DNA of 64,000 nucleotides from Mariniphaga sediminis (GCF_003573545.1 NZ_QWET01000002.1:124001-188000), one strand, 5' to 3'; shown: positions 1 through 8,803, counted from the first letter of the stretch. The notes: generated from the letters alone by a model not told the origin. Numbers and translations are program-made.

Positions 1-879
1 AAGCCGGTAGGTGAAATCACTTCGGTCGATTTCAACTGGTACCTGAATATTTATCATGGAGCATCTTACTTCAGACGCTGGCATGGTGAACGCGACAAAG
101 GCGGGAGTTTGTTCGTACACAAGTCCACCCACCACTTCGATTTGCTAAACTGGCTTATCGATTCCGACCCGGTGGAGGTAACCGCTTATGGTGCTCTGGA
201 ACATTACGGAAAAAACCATCCCTTCAGGGGAGCCAATTGCCGGAACTGTGCCTACACCGATAAATGCGATTACTACTGGGACATTACCAAGGACAAACAT
301 TCCATGGATCTTTATGTGAAGAACGAAAAATACGACGGATACATTCGCGACAATTGTTTGTGGCGCGAAGACATTGACATCTTCGATAAAATGTCGGCTC
401 AAATCAAATACGCCAACAATGTTGTCGTAAATTACTCACTTACAACTTACTCTCCCTACGAAGGGTGGCGCATTTCATTCAACGGAAAAGACGGTCGTAT
501 TGAGTCGTGGGAAGACATTCCATGGCGCAGGCAGGATAAAATCAACCAGTCGCAGCTCCATGCTGCCGAAATGAACCAAAGCGGGAAAGGCGAAGTACGA
601 TACGATGAGATCTTTGTTATGAAAAACTTCGACCCCGACTATCAAATGGTTAAGGTTGAAGCTTCCAAGGGCGGCCATGGAGGAGGTGACCAGCGTTTGC
701 AAGACAAAATCTTCCGTGATCCCAATATGGCTGATCCGTATAAACATTCGGCCGGAACACGTGACGGCGCCATGTCGTGCCTGATTGGAATCGCAGCACG
801 CAAGTCCATCGACCAACAGCGTCCGGTAAAAATTGAAGAGCTGACAGATATCAAACCTCACCCAACAAGGGGAGCATAA
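1..879 (+). CDS. Gfo/Idh/MocA-family oxidoreductase, C-terminal part (cut by window edge)
   Basis: The reading frame is open from base 1, so the gene starts upstream of the window; a TTG at 109 is only the first in-frame start-like codon and is not the real start. The visible 292 residues are the C-terminal substrate-binding half of a Gfo/Idh/MocA NAD(P)-dependent sugar dehydrogenase: a GGSLFVHKSTHHFDLLNWL segment carries the lysine and histidines typical of the alpha/beta C-terminal domain. A small cysteine cluster (CRNCAYTDKC) follows. The Rossmann domain lies outside the window, so cofactor preference and any signal peptide cannot be judged. It precedes a KDG-kinase-like gene by 90 bp, which fits sugar or sugar-acid oxidation. 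Substrate unknown. Confidence 0.85.
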   Translation, partial: KPVGEITSVDFNWYLNIYHGASYFRRWHGERDKGGSLFVHKSTHHFDLLNWLIDSDPVEVTAYGALEHYGKNHPFRGANCRNCAYTDKCDYYWDITKDKHSMDLYVKNEKYDGYIRDNCLWREDIDIFDKMSAQIKYANNVVVNYSLTTYSPYEGWRISFNGKDGRIESWEDIPWRRQDKINQSQLHAAEMNQSGKGEVRYDEIFVMKNFDPDYQMVKVEASKGGHGGGDQRLQDKIFRDPNMADPYKHSAGTRDGAMSCLIGIAARKSIDQQRPVKIEELTDIKPHPTRGA

Positions 880-969
880 ACAGTGAGGGGTCATTTTTGT
901 GCCCCTTCTTTTCAGTCTGAAACCGTGAACGCAAACGAACCTTTAACAATGATTTAAAAAGTAAATAAA

Positions 970-2052
970 ATGAGCTTAGAATTAAAAAATGATGCCAAAT
1001 ACTCCATACTGGTGCCAACAAGCATGGGGGTGCGAATAACGCCTGTAAACGGGCAGCCGGTGCATAGCAGCAATATGTATATGATGCAGGCTACCAGCGC
1101 CGAAACAAACGTAGCCAGTGTTTCATCTTTCCTCGGGTTGCCGGTGAAAGTGTTAACCACTTTTGTAAAAGGAAGCCCGGTAGCACAGTTTATCAAAAGC
1201 AACCTGAAATCGCGCCACATGGATTACGAAGGCCCGGAGGTAGAACAGGGAGATCCCTGGGGATACCGGCATCAGTTCAACATTGCTGACAGTGGATTTG
1301 GCTCCCGCGGACCGCGTGTACAAAACGACCGTGCAGGTGAAGTGGGGCGTACATTGAATGTAAAAGACTTTGATCTCGAACGGATTTTTGGGGAAGAAGG
1401 CGTTAAAATTGTTCACATTTCAGGTTTGATTGCGGCACTTTCTCCCGAAACCAGCCAGTTCTGCCTTGAATTGGCCCGGGCGGCAAAAAAACACGGAACA
1501 AAAATTTCATTCGACCTGAACCACCGCGCCTCATTCTGGAAAGGCCGTGAAAAGGAGCTCCGCGAAAACTTCACTGAAATTGCTTCGGTTACTGATATCC
1601 TTATCGGAAATGAAGAAGACTTTCAGCTTTGTTTTGGTATTGAAGGACCTCCAGCTGGAGGCGAAGGCATTAAAGCTAAAATCGAAGGGTTCAAAGGTTT
1701 GATTAACCGCGTAAAAGAAACATTCCCTAATGCATCGGTTTTTACCACTACCTTGCGGGAGGTGGTAAGCGTAAACGAGCATTTGTGGGGAGCGATTATG
1801 CTGGAAGGTGAAAATAACTGGCAGGTGATTGAACCACGTACAATCAATGTACTCGACCGCATTGGCGGTGGAGATGGTTTCGTAGGCGGATTGCTTTACG
1901 GAATATTAAAAGGCTGGGAACCGGAAAAATGGCCGCAGTTTGGATGGGCCTCCGGAGCCATGGCCGCTACTTTCCTTACAGATTATGCCCAGCCAGCCGA
2001 CGAGGAAATGGTTTGGAGTATCTGGAAAGGAAATGCACGGGTAAAGAGGTAA
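970..2052 (+). CDS. PfkB-family sugar kinase, probable 2-dehydro-3-deoxygluconokinase
   Basis: A 360-residue ribokinase/PfkB-fold kinase. The C-terminal PfkB signature is recognisable as DRIGGGDGF around residues 296-304, where D302 would be the catalytic base in place of the usual GAGD aspartate context. The overall length and the SFDLNHR segment (FDxNxR, seen in KdgK-type enzymes) favour 2-keto-3-deoxygluconate as substrate, giving KDPG for the Entner-Doudoroff or uronate route. The N-terminus is somewhat longer than E. coli KdgK. It stands between a Gfo/Idh dehydrogenase and a LarA-type epimerase, consistent with sugar-acid catabolism. Substrate assignment is family-based; another PfkB sugar is possible. 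A nested hairpin follows the gene. Confidence 0.8.
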   Translation: MSLELKNDAKYSILVPTSMGVRITPVNGQPVHSSNMYMMQATSAETNVASVSSFLGLPVKVLTTFVKGSPVAQFIKSNLKSRHMDYEGPEVEQGDPWGYRHQFNIADSGFGSRGPRVQNDRAGEVGRTLNVKDFDLERIFGEEGVKIVHISGLIAALSPETSQFCLELARAAKKHGTKISFDLNHRASFWKGREKELRENFTEIASVTDILIGNEEDFQLCFGIEGPPAGGEGIKAKIEGFKGLINRVKETFPNASVFTTTLREVVSVNEHLWGAIMLEGENNWQVIEPRTINVLDRIGGGDGFVGGLLYGILKGWEPEKWPQFGWASGAMAATFLTDYAQPADEEMVWSIWKGNARVKR

Positions 2053-2080
2053 ACAGACAGTAGTTATCAGTTAGTTGTAG

Positions 2081-2142
2081 TAGCAGGCAGTCTTCATTCA
2101 GTAGAATGAAACTGTGTTTTTACTCAGTATAACTGCCTGCTA
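2081..2142. terminator. Nested stem-loop between the kinase and LarA-like genes
   Basis: Outer arms TAGCAGGCAGT (2081-2091) and ACTGCCTGCTA (2132-2142) are perfectly complementary over 11 bp. Inside them TTCATTC/GAATGAA (2093-2099/2104-2110) forms a second hairpin with a 4-nt loop. A short T-rich stretch (ATTTTCT) follows. This could be a terminator or a dispersed palindromic repeat; only sequence symmetry supports it. Confidence 0.5.
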
Positions 2143-2189
2143 TTTTCTGTTGCTCTCTCCTTTTATTTCGATACATAAAAATACAGATA

Positions 2190-3476
2190 ATGATACTTTA
2201 CGAAAAAGGCTCAATAAACACTGCTCTAACAGCAGAAGATCTGAAACAAGGATTGTTTGAAGCCTTAGATAAAATTGAAAAAAAGAATAAGGTACTGGCC
2301 ATTCCGCCAGATTATACCCGGTTGCCATCACGTTCCGGTGAACTGACCGAATTTGCCTGGCAATATTTGGGGGATAAACTGACGGATATTTTGCCGGCGC
2401 TTGGCACGCATACGCCAATGACTGATCCTCAAATCAGTCACATGTTTGGCAGTACCCCCCGGAATCTTTTCCGGGACCACGACTGGCGCAACGATGTGCT
2501 TACCCTGGGAATGGTTCCTGCCGAATATGTAAAAAAAGTTTCTGAGGGTGCCGTGGATTATGAATGGCCGGTACAGGTAAACAAACTGTTGGAAGAAGGG
2601 GGTTTCGACCTTATTCTTTCTATCGGGCAGGTGGTACCCCACGAAGTGGTTGGAATGGCCAACTACAACAAAAATATTTTTGTGGGAACCGGTGGTTCCG
2701 AGGGCATCAACAAAAGCCACTTCATTGGGGCGGCATACGGCATGGAAAAAATGATGGGCCGCGCTGATACGCCCGTACGAAAAATTTTCAACTATGCGTC
2801 AGAACATTTTGCATCGCACCTTCCCATTGTCTATGTTCAAACTGTTGTGGGACTGAACGAAGAAGGCAAACTGCAAACCTACGGGCTTTTTATCGGCGAC
2901 GATTTCAATGTGTTTGACAAGGCCGCGAAGCTCTCTCTTCAGGTTAACTTTAAGATGGTGGAAGAACCATTAAAAAAAGTGATTGTCTGGCTGGACCCCA
3001 CCGAATTTAAAAGTACCTGGCTGGGAAATAAAAGTGTGTACCGCACCCGGATGGCTTTGGCCAATGGCGGTGAACTGATTGTTTTGGCGCCGGCGCTTAT
3101 GGAATTTGGAGAAGACAAGGAGATTGACAGGCTCATCCGAAAATATGGATATTTGGGAACGCCACACACCCTGAAAATGGTGGAAGAAAATGAAGATCTC
3201 CGTGGCAACCTCAGTGCTGCAGCTCACTTAATTCACGGTTCTTCCGAAGGACGGTTCAGCATTACTTACTGTCCGGGAAAAGGAAAGGAAAATCTGACCC
3301 GTCAGGAAATCGAAGGTGTTGGTTTTAACTATGCCGATATCGACGAAGTAATGAAAAAATACAATCCGGAGAAAATGAAAGATGGCTTTAACACAATGCC
3401 GGACGGAGAGGAAATTTTCTACATTTCTAATCCTGCGATTGGCTTGTGGGCCTTCAAAGACAGGTTCGAATATTAG
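2190..3476 (+). CDS. LarA-superfamily nickel-pincer hydroxyacid racemase/epimerase
   Basis: A 428-residue member of the lactate-racemase (LarA, DUF2088) superfamily, which interconverts 2-hydroxyacid epimers with a nickel-pincer nucleotide cofactor. The landmarks line up with LarA by spacing: DYTR (D41, R44), THTPMT (H74), PHEVVGMANYNK giving H151 and K161 ten residues apart (the lysine that carries the cofactor), and H177 sixteen residues after that lysine. No larB/larC/larE cofactor genes are in the window, so they must be elsewhere if the enzyme is active. Since it sits beside a KDG-kinase-like gene and sugar dehydrogenases, a sugar acid such as D-gluconate/D-mannonate is a more likely substrate than lactate; this is inference. 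Superfamily members with a gluconate 2-epimerase role are known. Confidence 0.85.
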   Translation: MILYEKGSINTALTAEDLKQGLFEALDKIEKKNKVLAIPPDYTRLPSRSGELTEFAWQYLGDKLTDILPALGTHTPMTDPQISHMFGSTPRNLFRDHDWRNDVLTLGMVPAEYVKKVSEGAVDYEWPVQVNKLLEEGGFDLILSIGQVVPHEVVGMANYNKNIFVGTGGSEGINKSHFIGAAYGMEKMMGRADTPVRKIFNYASEHFASHLPIVYVQTVVGLNEEGKLQTYGLFIGDDFNVFDKAAKLSLQVNFKMVEEPLKKVIVWLDPTEFKSTWLGNKSVYRTRMALANGGELIVLAPALMEFGEDKEIDRLIRKYGYLGTPHTLKMVEENEDLRGNLSAAAHLIHGSSEGRFSITYCPGKGKENLTRQEIEGVGFNYADIDEVMKKYNPEKMKDGFNTMPDGEEIFYISNPAIGLWAFKDRFEY

Positions 3477-3551
3477 TAAGGATTGAACGTAGATTGAATA
3501 ACGATTCGGGAGATTGACAACACGGAAAAACGGTTACAGAGACCTCTCAAT

Positions 3552-4565
3552 ATGAAACAACTCAATACAATCCGCTGGGGCATTATCGGCGTTGGGGATG
3601 TGACAGAAAAGAAAAGCGGACCCGCTTTTTATAAAATCGAACATTCCCGGCTGGTGGCCGTTATGCGACGAAATGCAGAAAAAGCAGCAGACTACGCACA
3701 CCGGCACAACGTGCAAAAGTGGTTTTCCGATGCCTCGGAACTTATCAACGATCCGGAAGTGGATGCGGTGTACATTGCTACCCCACCCGACTCCCACGCC
3801 CGGTATGCCATTGAAACTATGCGCGCCGGGAAACCGGTGTATGTGGAAAAACCGATGGCACGGAATTACAGCGAATGCCTCGAAATGCTGAAGGTGTCAG
3901 AAGAAACCGGAATGCCCATCTGGACCGCATACTACCGCAGAACTTTACCCGCCTTTCTGAAGGTAAAGGAACTGATTGAGTCGGATGCGATTGGGAAACC
4001 GTTGCTGGTAAATATTAAACTGCATAAGCCGGCGACGGAAAAAAGCTCGAAGCCTGAAGAGATGAATTGGCATGTTTTTCCGGAAATCAGCGGAGGTGGC
4101 CATTTTTTCGACCTGGCATCTCACCAGTTCGATTACCTCGATTTTTTGTTGGGCCCGGTAAAGGAGGTGTCCGGAATAGCATCAAATATGGCTGGCCTCT
4201 ACCCTGCAGAAGATACTGTTGTTGGAACCTGGAAACATGAATCGGGAGTCACCGGCAGCGGAAGCTGGTGTTTTGTGTGCGATGAGTCTTCGGAAAAGGA
4301 TGAAATCACCATTACAGGAGAAAAAGGAACCATTGTCTTTCCCTGTTTCACGCATGGCAACGTCAAAATCAACTCAAATGACGGGATAGTAGAAATGGGG
4401 TTCAGCAACCCGGAGCATATCTCCCAAAACCTGGTACAACAAGTGGTAGATGAGCTGCGCGGGACAGGAAAATGCGTAAGCACAGGCGTATCTGGCGCCC
4501 GCACAAGCCGCGTACTGGATGAAATGGTAAAAAACTATTATGAACCGCACAGGTCCAATAGCTAA
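3552..4565 (+). CDS. Gfo/Idh/MocA-family NAD(P)-dependent oxidoreductase
   Basis: A complete 337-residue protein. The N-terminal Rossmann motif GIIGVGDV begins at residue 10, and the family EKP motif (YVEKPMA, K100) is present, as is a GGGHFFDLASHQFDYL segment in the substrate-binding domain. There is no signal peptide, so it is cytoplasmic, unlike the Tat-exported relative at 39062. It ends 5 bp before pdxB and is probably co-transcribed with it. These enzymes oxidise or reduce sugars, inositols or sugar acids; the substrate cannot be read from the sequence. Confidence 0.9.
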   Translation: MKQLNTIRWGIIGVGDVTEKKSGPAFYKIEHSRLVAVMRRNAEKAADYAHRHNVQKWFSDASELINDPEVDAVYIATPPDSHARYAIETMRAGKPVYVEKPMARNYSECLEMLKVSEETGMPIWTAYYRRTLPAFLKVKELIESDAIGKPLLVNIKLHKPATEKSSKPEEMNWHVFPEISGGGHFFDLASHQFDYLDFLLGPVKEVSGIASNMAGLYPAEDTVVGTWKHESGVTGSGSWCFVCDESSEKDEITITGEKGTIVFPCFTHGNVKINSNDGIVEMGFSNPEHISQNLVQQVVDELRGTGKCVSTGVSGARTSRVLDEMVKNYYEPHRSNS

Positions 4566-4570
4566 AAGAA

Positions 4571-5701
4571 ATGAAAATTATAATCGACGATAAAATACCA
4601 TATATCCGCGGGGCGTTCGAGCCATTTGCTGAGGTGGTTTACCTTCCCGGAAGCAAAACTACCCCCGAAGTGGTAAAGGATGCGGATGCACTGGTAACCC
4701 GTACCCGCACCAAATGCAACCAGGAATTGCTGGAAGGGTCGAACGTAAAATTTATTGCAACCGCCACCATTGGGTATGATCATATCGATACGGAATACTG
4801 TAAACAGGCAGGCATTGAATGGACCAACGCGCCGGGCTGCAATGCGGAAAGTGTAAACCAGTACATTGCCTCGGCATTGTTTTCTTACTCCATGAAAAAG
4901 CGGTTTGATCTGAAAGATAAAACCATCGGAATTGTAGGAGTAGGCCATGTGGGCTCCAAAGTGGCAAGGCTCTGCGAAACCATTGGCATGAAAGTGCTGC
5001 TGAACGACCCGCCACGTGAGCGGATTGAAGGTGGGGAACAATTTGTTTCCATAAAAAAAATTCAAAAAGAAGCAGACATTATTACATTCCATGTACCGCT
5101 GAATATGAAGGGGGCAGATGCCACCTTCCACCTCGTTACTGATGATTTTATTCAATCCCTTGAAAAAAAGCCGCTGCTCATCAATTCCTGCCGGGGAGAG
5201 GTTTTCGATACTGAAGCAATCAAAAGTGCAATAAAATCGGAAAAGGTTTCCGGTTGTATTGTTGACTGCTGGGAAAACGAACCCGACATTGATCTGGAGT
5301 TATTACAGAAACTGGCCGATTACGGAACGCCCCACATTGCAGGCTATTCCAAAGACGGGAAAGCCAACGGGACCCAAATGAGTGTTCAGGCTATCAGTCG
5401 TTTTTTTAATTTGGGAATTGACGACTGGGAACCGAAAAACGTAGAGCTTCCCGAAAAAACAGTTATACATATTGACGGCAATCAGCGGCGTGAGTATTCC
5501 ATCCTGGCAGAAGCTATACTTTCTACCTATGACATTGAGACGGACGATGAAGCTCTCCGTGAAGACCCGCAACAGTTTGAAAAACTAAGGGGAGATTACC
5601 CGGTGCGAAGGGAGTTTGCCACGTACACTATAAAAGTCAAAAATGTGGAAGAAACAATAAAGTTAAAATTGCTAAAATTAGGATTTCATATTTCAGAATA
5701 G
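4571..5701 (+). CDS. pdxB: Erythronate-4-phosphate dehydrogenase
   Basis: A 376-residue D-2-hydroxyacid dehydrogenase. It has the NAD-binding GxGxxG (GVGHVG, residues 123-128), the PdxB-typical APGCNA segment at 88-92 region, and HIAGYS, where HIAG supplies the catalytic histidine region; the C-terminal PdxB dimerisation extension is present. It oxidises 4-phospho-D-erythronate in the DXP-dependent pyridoxal-phosphate pathway. It follows the Gfo/Idh gene by 5 bp. The stop codon (5699-5701) directly abuts the left inverted repeat of a decayed REP-like element, so the natural 3' flank may have been replaced. Confidence 0.93.
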   Translation: MKIIIDDKIPYIRGAFEPFAEVVYLPGSKTTPEVVKDADALVTRTRTKCNQELLEGSNVKFIATATIGYDHIDTEYCKQAGIEWTNAPGCNAESVNQYIASALFSYSMKKRFDLKDKTIGIVGVGHVGSKVARLCETIGMKVLLNDPPRERIEGGEQFVSIKKIQKEADIITFHVPLNMKGADATFHLVTDDFIQSLEKKPLLINSCRGEVFDTEAIKSAIKSEKVSGCIVDCWENEPDIDLELLQKLADYGTPHIAGYSKDGKANGTQMSVQAISRFFNLGIDDWEPKNVELPEKTVIHIDGNQRREYSILAEAILSTYDIETDDEALREDPQQFEKLRGDYPVRREFATYTIKVKNVEETIKLKLLKLGFHISE

Positions 5702-6060
5702 TTGTCATTCCCGCGAAAGCAGGAAACTCATCAAACTGGCGCCATGAAAAATTTTAACTTTTACGTTTACATTGTAACTAATAAACGGAATAAAGTTCTT
5801 TACATTGGAGTGACCAATAATTTAAAAAGACGGCTGGAAGAACATAAAGACAGTAAAAAAAGGATTTTCAACGAAATACAATGCTGAAAAACTGGTATAT
5901 CTTGAACACTTCAGATATATTAACGATGCAATTAAAAGAGAAAAAAGACTAAAAAAGTGGAAACGGGAATGAAAAAATGAGTTAATAAATAAGGTGAATC
6001 CTGAATGGCGGGATTTGGCTGCAGATTTAGATAAGATTCCTGCTTTCGCAGGAATGACAA
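5702..6060. mobile_element. REP-like element with terminal hairpins enclosing a GIY-YIG pseudogene
   Basis: The ends 5702-5725 and 6037-6060 are inverted copies matching at 23 of 24 positions. Each end contains a hairpin: the right copy is TTCCTGC-TTTC-GCAGGAA followed by the tail ATGACAA; the left copy mirrors this with one change. The enclosed segment encodes a GIY-YIG endonuclease relic. The right end, translated in the plus frame, gives IPAFAGMT, a peptide commonly seen when such repeats are translated by mistake. The 359-bp unit fits exactly between the pdxB stop codon and the leader of gnd. No target-site duplication was identified. Confidence 0.75.
5744..6036 (+). pseudogene. GIY-YIG (URI-type) endonuclease, degraded
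   Basis: The start at 5744 gives NFYVYIVTNKRNKVLYIGVT, which carries the GIY and YIG half-motifs in the variant forms VYI and YIG, followed by NNLKRRLEEHK with the conserved arginine. The frame then breaks in a run of seven A residues (5855-5861): removing one A restores GFSTKYNAEKLVYLEHF, the usual continuation of this family. A second lesion is a TGA at 5970-5972 where relatives have tryptophan, after which NELINKVNPEWRDL continues in frame. Two independent inactivating changes make a sequencing error an unlikely full explanation. It lies inside REP-like inverted repeats, as small GIY-YIG genes often do. Confidence 0.85.
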
Positions 6061-6086
6061 TTTGCAATTCAAAAATTATAATCAAA

Positions 6087-7550
6087 ATGAATAACATGAA
6101 AAAATTAGCTGACATTGGATTAATCGGGTTGGCCGTTATGGGCGAAAACCTGGTATTGAACATGGAAAGTAAAGGTTACACGGTAGCAGTGTTTAACCGG
6201 ACAGTGGAAAAGGTGGACAAATTTATGGATGGTCGCGGAGCCGGGAAGAAATTCATTGGCGCACGCTCTATCGAAGAGTTTGTGGCTTCGCTCGAAAGGC
6301 CCCGCAAAGTAATGTTGCTGGTGAAAGCTGGTAAACCAGTTGACGATTTTATTGAAATGGTGATGCCCCACCTGGAGCCTGGTGATATTATTATCGATGG
6401 TGGAAACTCGCACTTTCCTGACACCATTCGCCGCACAGAATATGTGGAAAGCAAAGGTTTTCTGTATATCGGGACAGGCGTTTCCGGCGGAGAAGAAGGC
6501 GCTTTGCTCGGGCCTTCAATGATGCCCGGCGGATCACCTGATGCATGGCCTCATGTGAAAGAAATTTTCCAGGCAGTAGCTGCCAAAGTAGAAGACGGCT
6601 CTCCCTGCTGTGACTGGGTAGGAGAAAACGGTGCCGGCCACTTCGTAAAGATGGTTCATAATGGAATCGAATACGGTGACATGCAGATTATCACCGAAGC
6701 ATACCAGTTGATGAAAGACTTACTGGGAATGAGCAACGCTGAAATGCACGAAGCATTCAAAAAATGGAATGAGGAAGAACTCGACAGCTACCTTATTGAG
6801 ATTACCCGCGACATCCTGGGTTACAAAGATGAAAATGGCGAAGAAACCGTAAATTATATCCTTGATACAGCCGGACAGAAAGGAACAGGAAAATGGACTG
6901 GTATCTCAGCCCTTGATCTTGGTATTCCGCTGACGCTCATTGGCGAATCAGTATTTGCCCGTTGCCTGTCGGCACAAAAAGACCTGCGTGTACAGGCTTC
7001 AAAAGTAATTAATGGTCCGAAATCAAAATTTGAAGGTGACCGTGAACAGTTCCTCAATGATATAAAAATGGCCCTTTACGGAGCAAAAATCATCTCCTAT
7101 GCACAGGGTTACAACCTGATGATGGAAGCCGCAAAAGAATACAACTGGAATCTGAACTACGGTGGCATTGCCCTTATGTGGCGCGGAGGCTGTATCATTC
7201 GTTCGGCATTCCTGGCCGACATCAAAAAGGCGTTCGACAAAAATCCTGAACTGCCTAACCTTCTGCTTGATCCATTCTTCAAAGAAAAAGTGGAAGCAGC
7301 TCAGGAAGGCTGGCGCAGGGTTAGCGCAACCGCATTGTCAAATGGAATTCCCGTTCCGGCAATCACTTCGGCACTTTGCTATTTCGACGGATTCCGTACC
7401 GAAAGACTGCCCGCCAACCTGCTGCAGGCACAACGCGACTATTTCGGTGCCCACACTTACGAACGTACCGATAAACCACGCGGTGAATTCTTCCATACCA
7501 ACTGGACAGGCCGCGGTGGAGACACAGCGTCATCAACTTACAACGTTTAA
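6087..7550 (+). CDS. gnd: 6-phosphogluconate dehydrogenase, decarboxylating
   Basis: A 487-residue enzyme of the oxidative pentose phosphate pathway converting 6-phosphogluconate to ribulose 5-phosphate with NADP+ (or NAD+). It has the N-terminal GLIGLAVMG dinucleotide motif (11-19), the IIDGGNSHFPDT signature and the C-terminal GRGGDTASSTYNV tail. The frame is open upstream to a GTG at 5994, but those 31 codons translate the GIY-YIG relic and the repeat, so I start at the ATG 6087 (MNNMKK; 6096 is an alternative). There is no Shine-Dalgarno, which is usual for Bacteroidota. The REP-like element separates it from pdxB, so its promoter may lie within or near the repeat. A terminator follows. 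Confidence 0.96.
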   Translation: MNNMKKLADIGLIGLAVMGENLVLNMESKGYTVAVFNRTVEKVDKFMDGRGAGKKFIGARSIEEFVASLERPRKVMLLVKAGKPVDDFIEMVMPHLEPGDIIIDGGNSHFPDTIRRTEYVESKGFLYIGTGVSGGEEGALLGPSMMPGGSPDAWPHVKEIFQAVAAKVEDGSPCCDWVGENGAGHFVKMVHNGIEYGDMQIITEAYQLMKDLLGMSNAEMHEAFKKWNEEELDSYLIEITRDILGYKDENGEETVNYILDTAGQKGTGKWTGISALDLGIPLTLIGESVFARCLSAQKDLRVQASKVINGPKSKFEGDREQFLNDIKMALYGAKIISYAQGYNLMMEAAKEYNWNLNYGGIALMWRGGCIIRSAFLADIKKAFDKNPELPNLLLDPFFKEKVEAAQEGWRRVSATALSNGIPVPAITSALCYFDGFRTERLPANLLQAQRDYFGAHTYERTDKPRGEFFHTNWTGRGGDTASSTYNV

Positions 7551-7596
7551 AATACGCTTAACGGTTGGAAACGTTTTGCGCGTAATTCATATAGGA

Positions 7597-7625
7597 AACC
7601 GGTCTTTTAAGAGGCCGGTTTTTTT
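7597..7625 (+). terminator. Intrinsic terminator downstream of gnd
   Basis: AACCGGTCTT pairs with the downstream arm ending in GGCCGGTT (one G-T pair), leaving an A/T-rich loop, and is followed by a run of seven T residues (7619-7625). It lies 46 bp after the gnd stop codon. Confidence 0.8.
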
Positions 7626-7705
7626 GTTTACACTTAGCGGTTGAAAACGCTTAGCGAATACTTTGAAACCACTTAGTGCGCATTGGTTTTTTATGCGCTA
7701 ATTAG

Positions 7706-8285
7706 TTAAGCTGCTAAGCGAATTAAAAAAATTATCCTTAAGTTCTGGAACTTGCCGGCTATGTGGCCTGCATTGGGAAAGGCTGTACGGCAGAACCAGT
7801 CGTAACTGTGCGACAGGTCGCGGGTTATGGTTTTAACTTCAAATCCGTTCCCTTCAAAATGAGTAGTCAGCATACTGAGTTCCTTTGCTTTTAATCTTCT
7901 GGTCAGAAGAGCAATCTTACCGGTTTCACGGTTGGACAATACAGTGTGCATTTCTTCTCCTATTTATTTTTCATCAATGGCCATGTCAGTACCAATATTT
8001 TCAGGTTTTAGTATCGGGGTTGTATTGGTCTGGAGTTTGTCCAAAAGCTGCTTAAAAAAAAGACGCAAACTCTTTGGTTGCTTTTACTCCCTGTGGATTA
8101 AAATCATAGGTGTTGATGTAATGCTTATTTTCACCTTTGTATTTCCAACGCCGGCGGTAAAGCTTTAAATATACCGGTTTGCCTTTTAGCGGAAAACTCT
8201 GTAACTCTATTGGATTGCCGACCCCATCCAACACGACCTCTTTGGTGTTTTCCATCCCCGAAAGGTACAAATGATCACACAGCAC
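7706..8285 (-). pseudogene. Decayed transposase, ISAon1/ISL3-like
   Basis: Read on the minus strand, the N-terminal piece (8285 to 8052) has FPLKGKPVYLKLYRRRW and ATKEFASFF, resembling the N-terminal region of Bacteroidota ISAon1-family transposases. A run of eight T residues in that strand (8 A at 8054-8061 on the plus strand) shifts the frame; removing one base continues with KQLLDKLQT. The frame goes on through PENIGTDMAIDEK, where IDE matches the first DDE acidic residue, then an internal TAA, and on to IGEEMHTVLSNR and ITRDLSHSYDWFCRTAFPNA (second acidic residue region). The C-terminal third is missing. Thus a frameshift, an in-frame stop and a 3' truncation. No terminal inverted repeats were recognised. 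Family name is from memory of motifs. Confidence 0.72.
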
Positions 8286-8431
8286 CTCAAATTAATATTT
8301 AGCCATTGATCTTGTTAACACAGATAGAATAAGGAATTTTATGTTCTTTATTTCAATTCATTTTGAATTCTCCCAACATTAAAATTTCAAACATTAGTTC
8401 AATAAAAAATTTTAATTCCCAACATTATTCC

Positions 8432-8439
8432 TAAATTTG
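8432..8439 (+). promoter_or_regulatory. Bacteroidota -7 promoter box for the NifX/ATPase cluster
   Basis: TAAATTTG matches the Bacteroidota -7 consensus TAnnTTTG and lies 43 bp upstream of the start at 8483. No convincing TTTG -33 box is seen at the expected distance. Confidence 0.5.
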
Positions 8440-8482
8440 CACAAAGGAAATCTCACGAGTCAATTCTAAAAATATTATTGCT

Positions 8483-8803
8483 ATGAAGTTAGTAATCACG
8501 TCTGCCGGTAATAGTCTGAAGTCAAAATTCGATATAAGGTTTGGTCGTACTGCCTGGCTTTGCCTTTACGATACGGAAACAAAAAATGTTGAATTTACGG
8601 AAAATGCGAACATAAATATCAACGGAGGGGCTGGTACCAGAATGGCTGAGAAAGTAGCTGAGCTGGGAGCCGAACGGGTAATATCGGGCGACTTCGGGCC
8701 AAAGGCAAAAACGTTGCTCGAAAAACTAAAAATACAGATGGTCATCATGGACGAAGGCACCTGCACAGTGGGTGGTATTATTGAAAAGCTCAATCTAAAA
8801 TGA
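8483..8803 (+). CDS. NifX/NifB-type Fe-Mo cluster-binding domain protein (1)
   Basis: A 106-residue single-domain protein of the dinitrogenase FeMo-cofactor/ORP family (PF02579 type): LVITSAGNSLKSKFDIRFGR at the N-terminus, GAERVISGDFGPKA in the middle and EGTCTVGGIIEKL near the end. Such proteins bind metal clusters and in anaerobes include the Mo-Cu orange protein ORP. It is first in a plus-strand cluster with a second family member and two iron-sulfur ATPases, so a role in cluster assembly or sensing is likely rather than nitrogen fixation; no nif genes are present here. Its stop overlaps the start of a small ORF (ATGA). Confidence 0.88.
   Translation: MKLVITSAGNSLKSKFDIRFGRTAWLCLYDTETKNVEFTENANININGGAGTRMAEKVAELGAERVISGDFGPKAKTLLEKLKIQMVIMDEGTCTVGGIIEKLNLK

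Noticed and set aside
5994-6086. N-terminal extension of gnd by 31 codons from a GTG
   Set aside because: These codons translate the GIY-YIG relic and the REP-like repeat (IPAFAGMT), and normal gnd length is reached from 6087.
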